A stretch of 64,000 nt of DNA from Aedes albopictus (taxonomy: Eukaryota; Arthropoda; Insecta; Diptera; Culicidae): NCBI RefSeq assembly GCF_035046485.1, contig NC_085136.1:81671734-81735733 (forward strand), written 5' to 3'. The notes under the pieces were generated by a model. That model had not been told where the DNA came from. It made no database searches and was given only the letters and a program-made list of their open reading frames with translations. Below, in pieces: positions 47,151 to 58,516 of this stretch (its first letter is position 1; the number at the start of each line of letters is the position of its first letter). A program made the translations under genes and the position numbers.

Positions 47151-48540
47151 CAGTTGCTTCAGTGAACGCTTAGAGTTGATCGTATATCCGCCTGTGGTGA
47201 CCACTGCCTGTTGTTCAGACTTGCGGATGTTTACCACCATCACCTCCGTTTTGTGGTGCGCGAGTGCCAAAAGTCTTGACCTCATCCAGTCCTCCACTAT
47301 GCCAATTGCGTGCGTTGTTGTCAGTTCCACTTCCTCAATCGACTCGCCCGCCGTATACCACGAGGGTAATATCATCATATGAGGCGTTCTATAGTACCGG
47401 GCCCAGGAAGAACTCCTGAAATACCCCTTCGGTGATGTTGTAGTTCCTCTCGCCTTCCTCGGTGTCAAAGATTAGTATCCTTTTCTGAATGTAGCTCACC
47501 AGTATCCGGCATAGGCTTATCGGGACTCCTAGGTGGTGTATGGCACATTCAATGGCAGCCCCGCTGACGCTGTTTACCGCATTCTTTACGTCCAGCGTGA
47601 CGATCGCGCAATAGCGGATTCCCGTTCGCTTCTTTTTGAGCGCTATCTCGGCCGTTTTGGATAGAGCCCCAATAGCGTCCACCGTCGATCGATCTTTCTG
47701 GGAGCCGAACTGGTTATCCGAGAGCCCAGAGTCATCTGTTTTCACTGTATCAGCCTCGACAGAATGATCCGTCCCAACAGTTTTCCGGCGGTGTTCAGAG
47801 GGCAGATAGGTCGGTATGCCGACGGGTCGCCAGGTGAATAGCCACCTGGGCAGTAGAACCAATCTTTGCCTTTTCATCCTCTCCGGAAATTCACCTCTGT
47901 CTAGGCACATCTGCTTAGCCATTCTGAACATGTCAGGGCTAGCCTCGATGGCCGTCTTGATGGCTACTGTCGGGATACCGTCCGGACCCGGAGCCTTGTT
48001 CAACTTACGCAACTTCGCTGTTGCGATGAGTTTGTCGTTCGTCACCGGGGCCCCTCGCTATGGCCGGTATGGACGGGGACCCATGGTCTTGTATGGTGCC
48101 GCGTTGAAAGCGTTTCCACGATCTTCTGCAGCATCTCAGGGCAGCGTTCTGGGGGTGCAGACGCGCCCTTCGTGTTGACCCTGACTACTCTGTAGGCATT
48201 ACCCCATGCGGTCGTGTTGGCTGCCTGGTAGAGATTTTCGAAGCACGCCCGCTTACGTGCAGTGCCAGTTTAGCCACTCTGTAAGCCTCACTTCGTTCCA
48301 TTCTACCCTCATCGGTGCGAGCTCTTTTGCATCCTCCTTCTAGCTCTTATGTGTGGAGTTCTGCGATTTCTGGACACCCACAGTATATCGGTTTGCGGCA
48401 ATTTCTGGGTAGGGATCGCGTTAGCATTGCGGCGTCACATGCTTACGACTTAGGGTTCCTTGATCACCGCTGAATAGATCGTTGGTGTTACCCTCCATAA
48501 GCAATCGCTCCACAAATGTTGAACCAATTTAACTCTGTAC
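47151..48540 (-). pseudogene. Degenerate R1-clade LINE fragment (reverse transcriptase region)
   Basis: The minus strand carries pieces of the same protein family as the LINE at 41-45 kb. NKAPGPDGIP, SGLSDNQFGSQKDRSTVDAI and TGIRYCAIVTLDVKNAVNS lie in one frame (48045-47389), and LALAHHKTEVMVVNIRKSEQQ in another (47468-47139). The frameshifts, stops and missing segments show it is an old copy from a related but separate family. It stops at the palindromic MITE. Confidence 0.85.
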
Positions 48541-49469
48541 CTACTGAAACTCGATAAAAATCTCCATCTTCTTCTGCACTCCCGGAAATTGATTCATCCA
48601 CGTCCCAACCACTCCCAAGTAACGTATTGCACACACTGGCTCTGTCAGCACACTGCCATCAGCCAATATTTATTCCACTTGAGTTCGAAGCACAACCACT
48701 ACCCACAGCAGCAACAAGTACCAACTCCAAGCACTCTACTGAAGGCAACACTTGAACTCGTGCAACATTAACAAGCTCATCGCCGCAACCCTCCGCCACC
48801 GTTGTACACTTTCGCCATCTTCGGATGAGTATAGATGGCAAGAAAAAAAAAGTCCACCCACCTACTCAGCGAAAAGTGACGAAACCGAAGGCAAAACGAA
48901 ACAGTTTCGATCATTTTCTCAATTTTACCCAATGGAGCAAAAAAAGAAATAAAAAGACCCCGAGTGGACGGACATTATGCAGCATCTAGAAGAAGCTCGG
49001 ATCAGATGCAAAGGTCCGGGTGGTGTTGCTACATCGGTCGTCCCTCATCACGCGTTGACCTTTTTTCCTGGGTTCAGTTCAGGAAAAAATGCTTGCCATT
49101 CCACAGCAGACGATGAGGTGACAAGCTAGAATGGGTTCAGGTATCGGGTTTGTGCTACGTTTGGTTATTTTCTTCCGCTTCCGAGAGAGCGAGCAGACTG
49201 CCGCAGCCTTATGATACACAGAACGCATGATGGAAATCCAGTGTAAATGAGTAACTAACGATTAATTATTTTTTTTATAGAATGTACATTTTTTGAATGT
49301 AAAGTAATGAAAAGCTTCAAAAAAATTGTTATCGCCAAAAACATTTTATTTAGAACATAGAACAAGCGACCAAAATTTACTTCTGAAGTCAATCTCTCAC
49401 CCCCAAGTAACATTTAAAGTTAAGTTAAAATGATTAAAAGTGCTCGTGAAAACTTGAAATATTTGAAGG
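48541..49469. other. Intergenic DNA, no gene seen
   Basis: CCCAAGTAAC motifs at 48615 and 49412 match the terminus of the TIR element at 57.3-58.5 kb and may mark fragments of that family. No ORF with a recognisable domain is present. Confidence 0.4.
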
Positions 49470-49525
49470 CAAAGTACGTTCAATTGACAAATTGAAAGGG
49501 AAACTTGTTAAAAAAATAATACCAT

Positions 49526-49597
49526 TGTGTTAATGGGATTCGAACCCTCGACTCCGTATCACTAGTGCGGCGCTTTAACCAACTAAGCCACAAAGCA
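49526..49597 (-). other. tRNA-like sequence, left arm of copy B
   Basis: On the minus strand it shows an A-box TGGCTTAGTTGGTTA and a B-box GGTTCGAATCC with a T-arm (GAGGG...CCCAT, one mismatch). The acceptor helix is degraded, so it is not a functional tRNA gene. Confidence 0.6.
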
Positions 49598-49669
49598 AGA
49601 TAATGAGTTCCATCTTCAGGGTGGTGCTCCGGTTTCAAATTTGAGTTTCTATTCCACATAATCGTAACA

Positions 49670-49741
49670 TGTTCTGTGGTTTAGTTGGTTCATGCGCTAG
49701 ACTAGCGATAAGGAGTCGTCAGTTCGAATCCCACCAAAACA
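49670..49741 (+). other. tRNA-like sequence, right arm of copy B
   Basis: The 72-base sequence has acceptor TGTTCTG against CAAAACA (one mismatch), an A-box TGGTTTAGTTGGTTC and a B-box-like AGTTCGAATCC. Like its partner, it looks like a tRNA-derived polymerase III promoter and not a gene for a tRNA. Confidence 0.6.
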
Positions 49742-49786
49742 AGTGGTATTATTTATCAAAATGTATCTCTCAATTTGTGAATCTAT

Positions 49787-50091
49787 GACAAAAGGTCGAA
49801 AAACATAAGGTCGAAGGACAAAAGGTCGAAGGACGAAAGGTCGAAGAACAAAAGGTCGGAGGACAAAAGGTCGAAGGACAGAAGGTCGAAGGACAAAAGG
49901 TCGAAGGACAAAAGGTCGAAGGACAAAAGGTCGAAGGACAAAAGGTCGAAGGACAAAAGGTCGAAAGACAAAAGGTCGAAGGACAAAAGGTCGAAGGACA
50001 AAAGGTCGAATAGACACTTTAGGCCTAGCATGTACGCACCAATGTCGAAGGGACAAAAGGTCGAATGGGACAAAAGGTCGAATGGACAAAA
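49787..50091 (+). repeat. 15-bp minisatellite GGACAAAAGGTCGAA
   Basis: About fifteen consecutive copies run from 49787 to 50012, and three more at 50049-50091 after a 35-base interruption. Because the unit is a multiple of three, the minus strand has two overlapping repetitive ORFs (130 and 96 codons, with Phe-Val-Leu-Arg-Pro or Ser-Phe-Asp-Leu-Leu repeats). These are by-products of the repeat. Confidence 0.92.
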
Positions 50092-50099
50092 GGAGACTA

Positions 50100-52380
50100 T
50101 GCAGAAGTTTTCCCTGTGACTTTTCCTAGTGGTTCTCCCAAGATTACTTCAAGTAATTCCTTCTAAGACATCTGCAGAGTTTCTCGCGGAGTTCTGCAGG
50201 TTATCCAGGAGTTTCTTTTGGTATATCTTGAAGAGGTTTGCCGAGATTGATTTAAAATAGTGTCTCCCGGAATTCTCCTGGACTTAATTTCAGGATTTTC
50301 TGAAGAAATCTTTTCGAGATTTCGGCTAAAGCTTTCTCTAAAATTTATTATAGAAAACTACTCGGACTCATCTTCAGAGACTCTCGTGGAATTTCTTTCA
50401 ACAGTTCATACCGGAATTTCCCAAATATTATAAACGGGATCACTACCAGAAAGCTTTCAGAGACTTCCAGAGCGATTTCCTCTCTGGAATTTCAGTAAAA
50501 CTATTCCTGGCATTTCCATAACAATTGGGATGGTTCTCAGAAATTTTTCAGAACAGATGACACAAAACTTTTCTCGGGATTTCTTCCGTACGGGTGTTCT
50601 CTCGGAGATTCTTTCGAGATTCCGTTTAAAAGCTTTCCCAAGATTTAGCACATTCTTCTTCCATAATATCTGTTCTTTCTAGAATTTCTCCCGAAGTTCC
50701 TCGTGGCTTACCACCAAGCATAATTCCGAATTTTCCCCTGGTATTTCATACAAAGAACTCCGGAGGTTTCCTGACAGAAAATTAGAGGTAAACCCCGGGA
50801 AAATTTCAGGACCCTCAAAGAAAAAACCTGGGAGAAACCTTGGAGTATAAATCTCACGATGCAGTAAAGTAACTACGAGAAAAAAAGTGAGAAATTTTAG
50901 AAGGAAAACATGGAGCAATCTCAAAAAATATTGGGAAATCGCAGGCAATACTCAGAGTGAATTCATGGAGAAACCAACGCAGAAATTTATGGTTGAACTG
51001 CAAATCATGAACTCCTGTGTTATTCGACTACGTATGATCTAAATACTATAGAAATCCCCTGTGCTGTGTCATGGTTAAATCAAAGCTGAATACTCAATTT
51101 TTCCAAATTGATACGCCCCCTTAGAAATGACGTATTGCCCCTAGGCATATTATTTGGATGATTTTTCCTAATTTGGACGATTACTCTTTAGCAAACAAAA
51201 ATTCCAAATTCAAATTGCGCCTTAAAAAAAGTGAAAAAAATTAGAAGTTCCTGGAGGAATACCACTTAGAATTTCTAATAGAACACATGAAGGAATTTCT
51301 GAAAGAATCATGGAAGGAATTTCGGTAGAAATTCATGCGACTTTTAATATTTCTGATGAAATCCACAGCAAAATTCTTAAAGAAATGTCTACTGAAAGTT
51401 CAAAAATATTTTTTGAAAAACTCAAAGAGTCTCTGAAAATATTTTCGAAAATATTCCTGAAAAGATTTTGAATAGGAATCACAACTGGAAAGGGAGCATC
51501 CATAAATTACGTCACGCAAAAAATACCAATTTTCAACCACCCTCCCCCGTATGTCACACTTTTTGTATGAGACCTCTGAAAATTTTGTATGGGTTGTCAC
51601 ACTTTACCTAACCCCCTCTCCCCCTAAAAGCGTGACGTAATTTATGGACGTTCCCAAATTTGAAAAAAAAACAATTCTGAAAAAATGTCTAAACGTATTT
51701 CGTGAAGAGTTTCTAAAGAAATCTAAAGACTTTCTGGAGGAATATCTAAAGAAACTCTTAAAAAAATACGGTGGTAGGGGAAAAGCCCTAAACTTCATCC
51801 CCCAAAAAATTGGTTTCTATTTTCTCCACTTCATACATAAAAATATGATTTGGATGGAGGGACGGCTTGAGCAGTGGCGAAGCGTCCCTAACAGAACCTT
51901 TTGAGATATTTTAGAAAAAAATCCAGCAGAAATTGTTAGAACAAATCCTTGAGAAACTTTTGAGAAATTATATGCAAAAATACCCAGTGAAATTCCTGAT
52001 GGAGACACTGTATGAATTTTGACATTAATCTCTGAAAGTGTCCGTAAAAGAATACTTGAACGAATTCCCGAAGGTATGCTTGGGAGAATTTCTGAAGAAA
52101 CCGTCGGACGAATTTCCAAAAGAATACTCAGGATTTTCTAAGACTTTCTAAAGGAATCCTTGGAGCAATTTCTTAAGGAAAATTTCTTGAATGAATATCT
52201 GAAAGAAAACTTGCAAACTGCTGGAGGAATATTTGAATTCTGGCAAACTTTTAATCATACAATCCGTGCAGGATTTTTTTATTTTAAGAATCCCTAGAAA
52301 AATTTCTAAGCAAATTCCTAATTTGTTTAAAGAAGGAATTGAAGAACAAATTTTCAAAGGAATCCTTGTATTATTTTCTT
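50100..52380. repeat. Diverged GAATTCC-type simple repeat
   Basis: Most of this stretch is diverged TTTCTCCGGAATTTC or GGAATTTCTGAAAGAATC units. They change orientation between about 50.8 and 51.2 kb. The only clearly different insert is the MITE at 51492-51655. Confidence 0.6.
51492..51655. mobile_element. 164-bp MITE with CATAAATTACGTCACGC termini
   Basis: The left end GGGAGCATCCATAAATTACG and the right end (reverse complement GGGAACGTCCATAAATTACG) form inverted repeats of about 28 bp with few mismatches. The centre is not coding. I recognise this as a very common Aedes MITE type but cannot name it. Confidence 0.85.
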
Positions 52381-52748
52381 TAGAAATTCGGGATTTTTTT
52401 TAACTACCGTCAAGGCACCATTCACCGTGGATCTTAGAAGATTCGGGGCAAATAAGGGCAATCATTTGACACCAGTCTTATAAACATTGTTGGTGCCGCT
52501 TTTAATTGCCTTCATTATAGGTTCAAATTAAAGCAATATCCACAGAAGTAGACAAATTTTCACAAAATTTGGTGATATAGTACAATTAGTAAAGGGTAGT
52601 AGGGTCGCCTAATTCCGTGGTAGGTCACCATTCACCGTGGTAGTAGGGACCCATTAACCGTGTATGAGAAATGTTATTCTTCTTTGCTTAAAAATGATCA
52701 AAACAACCCAGCCAAGGGAATTTTCTTCGTTTAAATTCATTTCAAGTA

Positions 52749-52945
52749 CAGTCAGGTTTATTTTTACGCGGTTTTGATTTACGCGGCCGCGTAAATGAAA
52801 ACTCCATACAAAAAAAAATTTCATCGTCTTATTTTTGCATGATTCGTCGAGAAATGGTGAGACTTTTTTTACGCGGTTTTTCGAAATTTGAACTGAGTTT
52901 TTTTTTACGCGGTACGTATCCCCCGCGTAAAAAAAAACCTGACTG
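52749..52945. mobile_element. Nested Tc1/mariner-type MITE (CAGTCAGG termini)
   Basis: The 197-bp element begins CAGTCAGGTTTATTTTTACG and ends CGTAAAAAAAAACCTGACTG, with a TA duplication on each side (52747-52748 and 52946-52947). TTTTTACGCGG motifs repeat internally in both orientations. Its TA target and its lack of genes fit a Tc1/mariner-derived MITE. Confidence 0.85.
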
Positions 52946-53208
52946 TAATAACTTGCAAGATTTTATTAGAAAAACGAATGTTCAAATTTTCGATTTTTTT
53001 CTAGATATATGGGACAATATGGAGCACGGTGAATGGAGACCATTGATTTTTAGGGTACCCATTTATCGTTCCTTTTTGTTTCAATTAAAAAGTACGAGTA
53101 ATCGTACTTTCTTGTTAAACTTACTTCGGTAATGCAAAATACATACCTGATATGTGAATTTAATTGCTTCTTGGTGGAATAAAAACGTTACTACATTTAG
53201 TTTACCGC

Positions 53209-53463
53209 TTAAGGCCGGACGGGACGGTGGTTAAATCGTCCGCCATTGCTCTGTTGTTAGTAAGAAGCAAACCTCAACTTCTACTTCATATTATTGACTA
53301 GAAATTTGATCGTTCATTTGCTCACTTGTAGTGCACAATCGACTAAAGTTTCAGCTACGTCAGTGCAGTGGAAATTGATATTTGCTTCTTCAAAATCGCG
53401 AGGCAAATTTTTAGAATGAGAGGGAAGATAGGAAAAATTGCACGTCGTCCCGTGCGGCCTTAA
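53209..53463. mobile_element. Nested piggyBac-type MITE (TTAA target)
   Basis: The element reads TTAAGGCCGGACGGGACG at the left and CGTCCCGTGCGGCCTTAA at the right. TTAA at both edges is the piggyBac-type target duplication. The roughly 250-bp interior has no ORF of note. Confidence 0.8.
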
Positions 53464-53707
53464 ATCACCTTAGCGCAGTTTTCGTTTTTTCACTTTGAAT
53501 GCAGTGAACGAGCAGAAACCCGCTTCATGTAAACACACTTTAGTGTCAAAATGATACTTTTAAATGTTTCTAATGAGCGTTATGGCATGGTAACAATACA
53601 TTAGTGTTGTATTGGTGAAATTGAAGGGAAATTGTCATATCATTCAATCATAATATGGAAATGATGAAAAAATATTCGAAGGCACACGGTGAATGGCGCC
53701 TTGACGG

Positions 53708-54060
53708 TAATCCTTTGTTTTTTTCCCTATATGTTGCCAGGATTAATTTCTGAATAAAAATCAATTAAAAAAATTCGAAGAATTTCAGAAATTATATTTT
53801 TTGAAAGAATCCTTGTCTATTTTTCTGCATATAAGAAAGTTCATGAAAAAAATTCTAGAGGAGTTCTCGAAAAAAAAAATCTGGAGGAATCTCTTGAAAT
53901 GTTGATACATTTGAAAGGGTCTGAGAAATTTGTGAAGAAATTCTTGGAAGAATTTCTGGAGCTATCTGTGATATCGTCAGTATGGTATCAAGGAGAAACC
54001 TCCATTTGCTTCTAGAATAAATCGTCTTCAAAATCCGTTTAAAAAATTATTCAGGGGATT
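53708..54060. repeat. Diverged GAATTTC-type repeat tail
   Basis: Units such as GAAATTCTTGGAAGAATTTC continue the simple-repeat class of 50.1-52.4 kb on the far side of the nested MITEs. Confidence 0.5.
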
Positions 54061-56349
54061 CCAGAAGGCATAAGCTACTGTCGGTGACAATTTCGATGTG
54101 TTTATGGAAAGGAGGACAAAGTTTCAATCCTTCTTGATAAGGCGACCATTTAGCAACTTCCAATCCCACACCAATCGTTTACTGCGTCAAGTATTGGAAA
54201 AGTTGTTCATCATGTTCAACAAATCAATAAATATCAAGGGACCGATCAAAAGCATCGAACAAATTGCAAACGGGTGGTTAAAATTTATGCGACCGGGCGG
54301 CGGTTGTTGCGAACCGCAGTTGTAGAATCATTTTCGCACTTCGTCTCTTTTTCATGATATTTTTTATGAGTTATTGACCATTAACATTTTTTTTACGATA
54401 TAACTTTATTTGCTTCCTTTAGGCTCGGGTTGACAGCAGCAGCGGCTGAATGAGGTTTCCTCTGCCGGTTTTGATCGGTTATGACTTTGTGGGAAAATGA
54501 CCCGAGGAAGTACTCGGTCATCGACCGCCGCCCGTGGCGGCGGGATGGCTTGAAAATGGATTCCGCAGTTTTACGATTTGTTAAAATATCCGAGCTCGTA
54601 AAAATGGATGGCCGATTTGTACAGGACGGCATGGCCGTTTGCTTCGGAATGAGTTTTTCCCCTCCTGGAATGGAAAAACAACATTTCACATCAGAAACAG
54701 TCATTCAGCGTGAGCGGGAGGACTCAATGCCCAGTCGGTTATAGGCGCACGTTCCAGTGCCGAGGCATCCCCAGGAGATAGAACAGCTGACTGGAGGAGT
54801 GCGGGACAAATGACATTTGAAATGACAGCTTTCGTTCAACTATCCCTCCCGTGGGAATCCAACGCCATTGGATCGGCATCGTCATTTGTTGCTCCAGAAA
54901 CAACGCACCGACGACTCCACACAGTGTTCATATCTATACTGAAATGTGTCTGTTTGTTTTCACATATCACGGGCGGTGATGCTTTGCATCATACAACCTG
55001 ACAGTTGAAATGCAACTGTGGGTGAAACTATAGTCTCCTTATCAACGTCGATATCAACTTGTGGGATCTATTTTTAAATTGACAATTGCTCTGTTATTGT
55101 GGCATTAAAGAGCTTTCACAGTTGCATGGTGTCATACATAAAAAAGAAAAAAATGCTATCAAAAGAATTTTTCTATCAAAAGAAAATTCAAAAATAGGTA
55201 AAAATATTGGAAAAGAAAAATACACTAGAAAGAATAAAATAGAAAGTGAATATAAAGTAAAATAAAAATAGGAAATAAAACAGGGAATATAAAGATTGGT
55301 CTACGGAAATATAAGGAAAACACAAAGATAGTAAGATAAAAAGGTATGCAAGCTGAAAAGTAATATAACATCAAATACTTAAAAGATAGAAAAACGAGAA
55401 CACGTGAAAACAAATAGATGGAAAAAGTGAGAAAGTTGACCATATCCTGTAAAGTTTATCTCCTCAAGCTTATTCCATTATTGCCTCAAAATTCAAGTCA
55501 CACCTCTGGATCTCTCTCAATCGATGCAACGATGGAATACCATTTCCCATCGCCATCATCGGGTTGAAGTGCTGTCGATAATAAGCGCAAGTACCCATCT
55601 ACTTTCGCCTTTTACCTCATCATCGTCATCTCATTTCCGGTTCGAGTGCAAAAAAAATGCATCTTAGTCGTCGTCGTCATCGTTCACCCGTTCACCCGTT
55701 CCTCATTGTTATTTCAAAGGATGATGGAGTTACGGTTCGGAAAAACCGTACCTACCTAGTTGCAGCAACAGCCTGCCTCTTTTTCGCATTGTGGGTGCAA
55801 TTTTCCACACTCAGGCACGTTCCTGCTGATTACGGTTTTCTCCGGTCGGTAAGGAAGGAAAGAAGCTCGTAGACCAAGACGACGACGACGACGACGATGA
55901 CGACGGTTATTGCATATTGACGAGCAAACCTAACGTAGGGTAAATATTTGACCCTTTCTTTCGATTCTGATGTTTCTCCTTGCTTCCCCGTAGGAGTTGT
56001 GTGGGTTGATTGTGGGAAAGTGTGTGCTTGGGTGTATCGTCTTCGATTGCGTCTATTGCTCAAGCCATCAGAGTAGGTCACCGTCAAGAATTCACCCGGA
56101 ACAGACCTCTCCGGTGTCGGCGAGTCATTCTTCTGCTGGTGTCACGCTTTGGTCGGATGGACTGAAGTATTTTTGCGACATTTGGCAAGCAGATGTAAAT
56201 TTTGAAATTCCATTTTTTTTTCGTGCCATTAAAAATCATATGAATAGGAAGGAAAGGGTGATGTAGAACCACAACATTCTTCCAATCGTTTTACTTCGAA
56301 AGCGACTAAATATGGGCTTTCAGTCCGCTATATTTAGTTCTGCCTTGCG
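54061..56349. other. Intergenic or intronic DNA, no gene supported
   Basis: The region has an A-rich stretch at 55135-55440 and a GAC microsatellite at 55877-55905. Several short ORFs (87 codons plus at 54481, 103 codons minus at 54393, 85 codons minus at 55830) overlap each other on both strands and lack recognisable domains or splice contexts. Confidence 0.4.
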
Positions 56350-56544
56350 ATGGAGTTGAAGCAGATGTGGCACTTGGAAGACATCCGTATTGTTCCGATT
56401 GTACTCTCGGCAATCGGAATTGTCCCTAAATCTCTCCTAAGGTCCCTAGACGAGCTGGAATAGAGAAGGGACCTTAACAGCATCCTGAAAACGGTGATTC
56501 TTGGACCATACCTAACACGCCGCGATATAGGCATACCCCTATGA
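56350..56544 (+). pseudogene. C-terminal relic of a different non-LTR retrotransposon
   Basis: The plus strand reads MELKQMWHLEDIRIVPIVLS, then AIGIVPKSLL, an in-frame TAG at 56461-56463, then ILKTVILGPYLTRRDIGIPL and a terminal TGA. The Trp-x-Leu...Ile-Val-Pro-Ile-Val-x-Ser-Ala-x-Gly-x-Val-Pro-Lys-Ser pattern is the conserved C-terminus of another insect LINE group. The internal stop and the lack of upstream domains mark it as a fragment. Confidence 0.7.
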
Positions 56545-56937
56545 ACGGAGTGCGAATTCCGAAAAAGCTACCGATCGATAGAATTTGTGATGAAAACAGA
56601 ACAATACATTAGGCAGTCGGGTGCCTGAAACTTTTGCCAGTCTTGGTAAGGTGGTATGAAAACTACCAACCAAGCCGATCTGTTTAAAAGCACAGGTCGC
56701 ACGGCAGAAGTTTCACGCATTCGATGTATTCGTTCAATACATGGCCTACTTGCCTAATTTCACCTTCTATAAAAATTTTCACACTTGTTCGCTACCTAGC
56801 GAATTCTATCATATCTATCATTTCATTATCCACTTTGATCTCTACTCCCTCATACTATGAGTAGAAAGAGACCGATATAGCCACAAAATCATCAAGTTAT
56901 TAATAGAATACGGTCGATAAATCAGCATATGTTAACT
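56545..56937. other. Spacer between LINE relics
   Basis: This is AT-rich sequence downstream of the LINE C-terminus. It may include that element's 3' untranslated region, but no boundary is visible. Confidence 0.3.
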
Positions 56938-57336
56938 TCGTGTTACGGCGAATTTTATTCGATCGTAGAGTTCTGCGGAGTCCAAAGTAAGCACGGTTTC
57001 CTGCCACAATGTGCCTCTGAATTTCTCTGCTGGTGTCGTTGTCGGCGGTCACCAGTGAGCCCAAGTAAACGAATTCTTCAACCGCCTCGATTTCATCACC
57101 GCCGATATAAATTCAGGGTGGTGGACGCGGTAATTCCTCTCTGGAGCCCTTTGCCATCATGTATTTGTCTTCGACACATCAATGAATAATCCGATTCGCA
57201 TGGCTTCACTCTTTAGTCGGATGTACGTTTCCGCCATCGTCTCAAATTTGCGAGCTATAATATCAATATCATCAGCGAAACCAAGCAGCTGAACGGACTT
57301 CGTGAAAATCGTCCCACTCACTAGTGTTTATCCCCG
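56938..57336 (-). pseudogene. LINE reverse-transcriptase relic, downstream part (FADD and beyond)
   Basis: The minus strand reads QLLGFADDIDIIARKFETMA, then IRLKSEAMRIGLFIDVSKT, a one-base frameshift, then DEIEAVEEFVYLGSLVTADN and NRAYFGLRRTLRSNKIR. FADD is the catalytic motif of the reverse transcriptase palm. The upstream part of the same copy resumes at 58517 beyond an inserted DNA element. Confidence 0.85.
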
Positions 57337-58516
57337 CCCAAGTAACCACAAGCATTATATCATAACATTAATTCAATCGTATTATAGTTTAGCTAATGCA
57401 ACATAACTTTTATTTTACATCTGTCAAGTAATGAAGCGTTTAATCTACATTATGAAAGCATTGAAGCATTACAATATTTTGACAGTTCTGTATAGTTCTA
57501 TAGAGCCGTTGGTCAATGCTTCATTGCATTACCATGTTAAAAGCTTTATAGCAATCAATAATGCAAGCATTTATTACTTTATATATACCTTTACTAAAGC
57601 TTCCATCGTTGTAAACAGAAAAATATCGCTCAGTTCGAAAAAAGCACTGTAAAACACATTTAGAAACAGAACCAATCAAAACAAAAGAAAAACAAACAAA
57701 AATTTTAATGGATTGTTGCGGAGCACTTAGATTATCATGCTCAGATGTTGCTGTGTGAAAATGTATATTATGTATGGTTTTTTGGGTTTCTGGTTGGGAC
57801 ATGAAAACAATCAGATGCTGAGGGAACAAAAATTATGTGGGGTATCGGTTTCCTTATTTAACATAACGCTCCGATTTCATAAAAGGAAGAATTAAAGCGC
57901 TGTTTGTATTGTTTCTTATATATTGTATCTTAGGCAGAAGTGAGCACGTATAAAAAAAACAGAATCAACACAGACGAATTTATATTCGAGAGTAACATAA
58001 CTGATGGCATTCAGACCCCGGCACATTTTTTAGAGTTGCTGGAAACACAACTCAATAAGGCACGAGCTAAGTATACGTTACCTTATGTTGCACATTTTTC
58101 CAGGTGCAAAATACATGGTATCGTAGCACACAGCGTTAGCGCGTCCGAGTTTCATCGTGGTCAGTTTCAGCAGTCTAGGTCCAAATCCCGAAATACAATA
58201 AAAAACATCAAAGTGAGAGTATCGGAAAATAAAAATAGATAGAAAAATGAAAAACATACTTTTTTTCTTTTTTGACATGATGCATTAAGTATGCATTCCA
58301 TACGATTTGATTGCATTAGCTATAAGGTACAAGTGTTTTATATGCTTTAGCAATCACCACAGTAATGCTTGCTTTAAATCAACAATAGTAGCGCCACTTT
58401 CGATTTTAAACCTACTTTAATGGTGCCTATATGACAAAACAACTTTATATCGCATGTCATATAATACACTATAAAGCGAAAATAATGCTCTATATAAAGC
58501 GTCATGGTTACTTGGG
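57337..58516. mobile_element. 1180-bp TIR element splitting the LINE relic
   Basis: The ends are CCCAAGTAACCA (left) and TGGTTACTTGGG (right), with CG on both sides. Removing the element and one CG restores the LINE sequence CCCCGCTCTCC. The AT-rich interior has recurrent subterminal motifs (TAATGCTT, AAGCATTA, TATAAAGC) and no transposase. A weak tRNA-like patch (GTTAGCGCGTCC, GGTCCAAATCCCG) lies at 58110-58190. The terminus CCCAAGTAAC also appears at 48615 and 49412, suggesting a family. I cannot assign a superfamily; a 2-bp CG duplication is unusual, and another boundary choice is possible. Confidence 0.75.

Larger units (their letters stand above)
49470..49786. mobile_element. Inverted dimer of tRNA-like units (copy B)
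   Basis: This has the same head-to-head design as 24115-24525. Each arm has a tRNA-like sequence followed by GGTATTATTT and, further out, a CAATTTGT tail. The left arm is a minus-strand unit at 49526-49597, the right arm a plus-strand unit at 49670-49741, and the loop lies near 49610-49640. The right tail runs straight into the 15-bp minisatellite. Confidence 0.7.
52407..53707. mobile_element. MITE with CCGTCAAGG termini and TA duplication, hosting two nested elements
   Basis: The ends CCGTCAAGGCACCATTCACC (left) and CCGTCAAGGCGCCATTCACC (right, reverse complement) are inverted repeats flanked by TA on both sides. CACGGTGAATGG recurs inside. Two further elements, at 52749-52945 and 53209-53463, sit within it. 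Without them the host element would be about 850 bp. No transposase was seen. Confidence 0.8.

Noticed and set aside
49697..50089. Phe-Val-Leu-Arg-Pro repeat ORF on the minus strand
   Set aside because: It is the translation of the 15-bp minisatellite. A second frame is equally open.
49787..50091. A CRISPR-like array
   Set aside because: The 15-bp units are contiguous without spacers, and the genome is eukaryotic.
54393..54744. Overlapping ORFs of 103 (minus) and 87 (plus) codons
   Set aside because: They cover each other on opposite strands with no domain or splice context, and nothing favours either.
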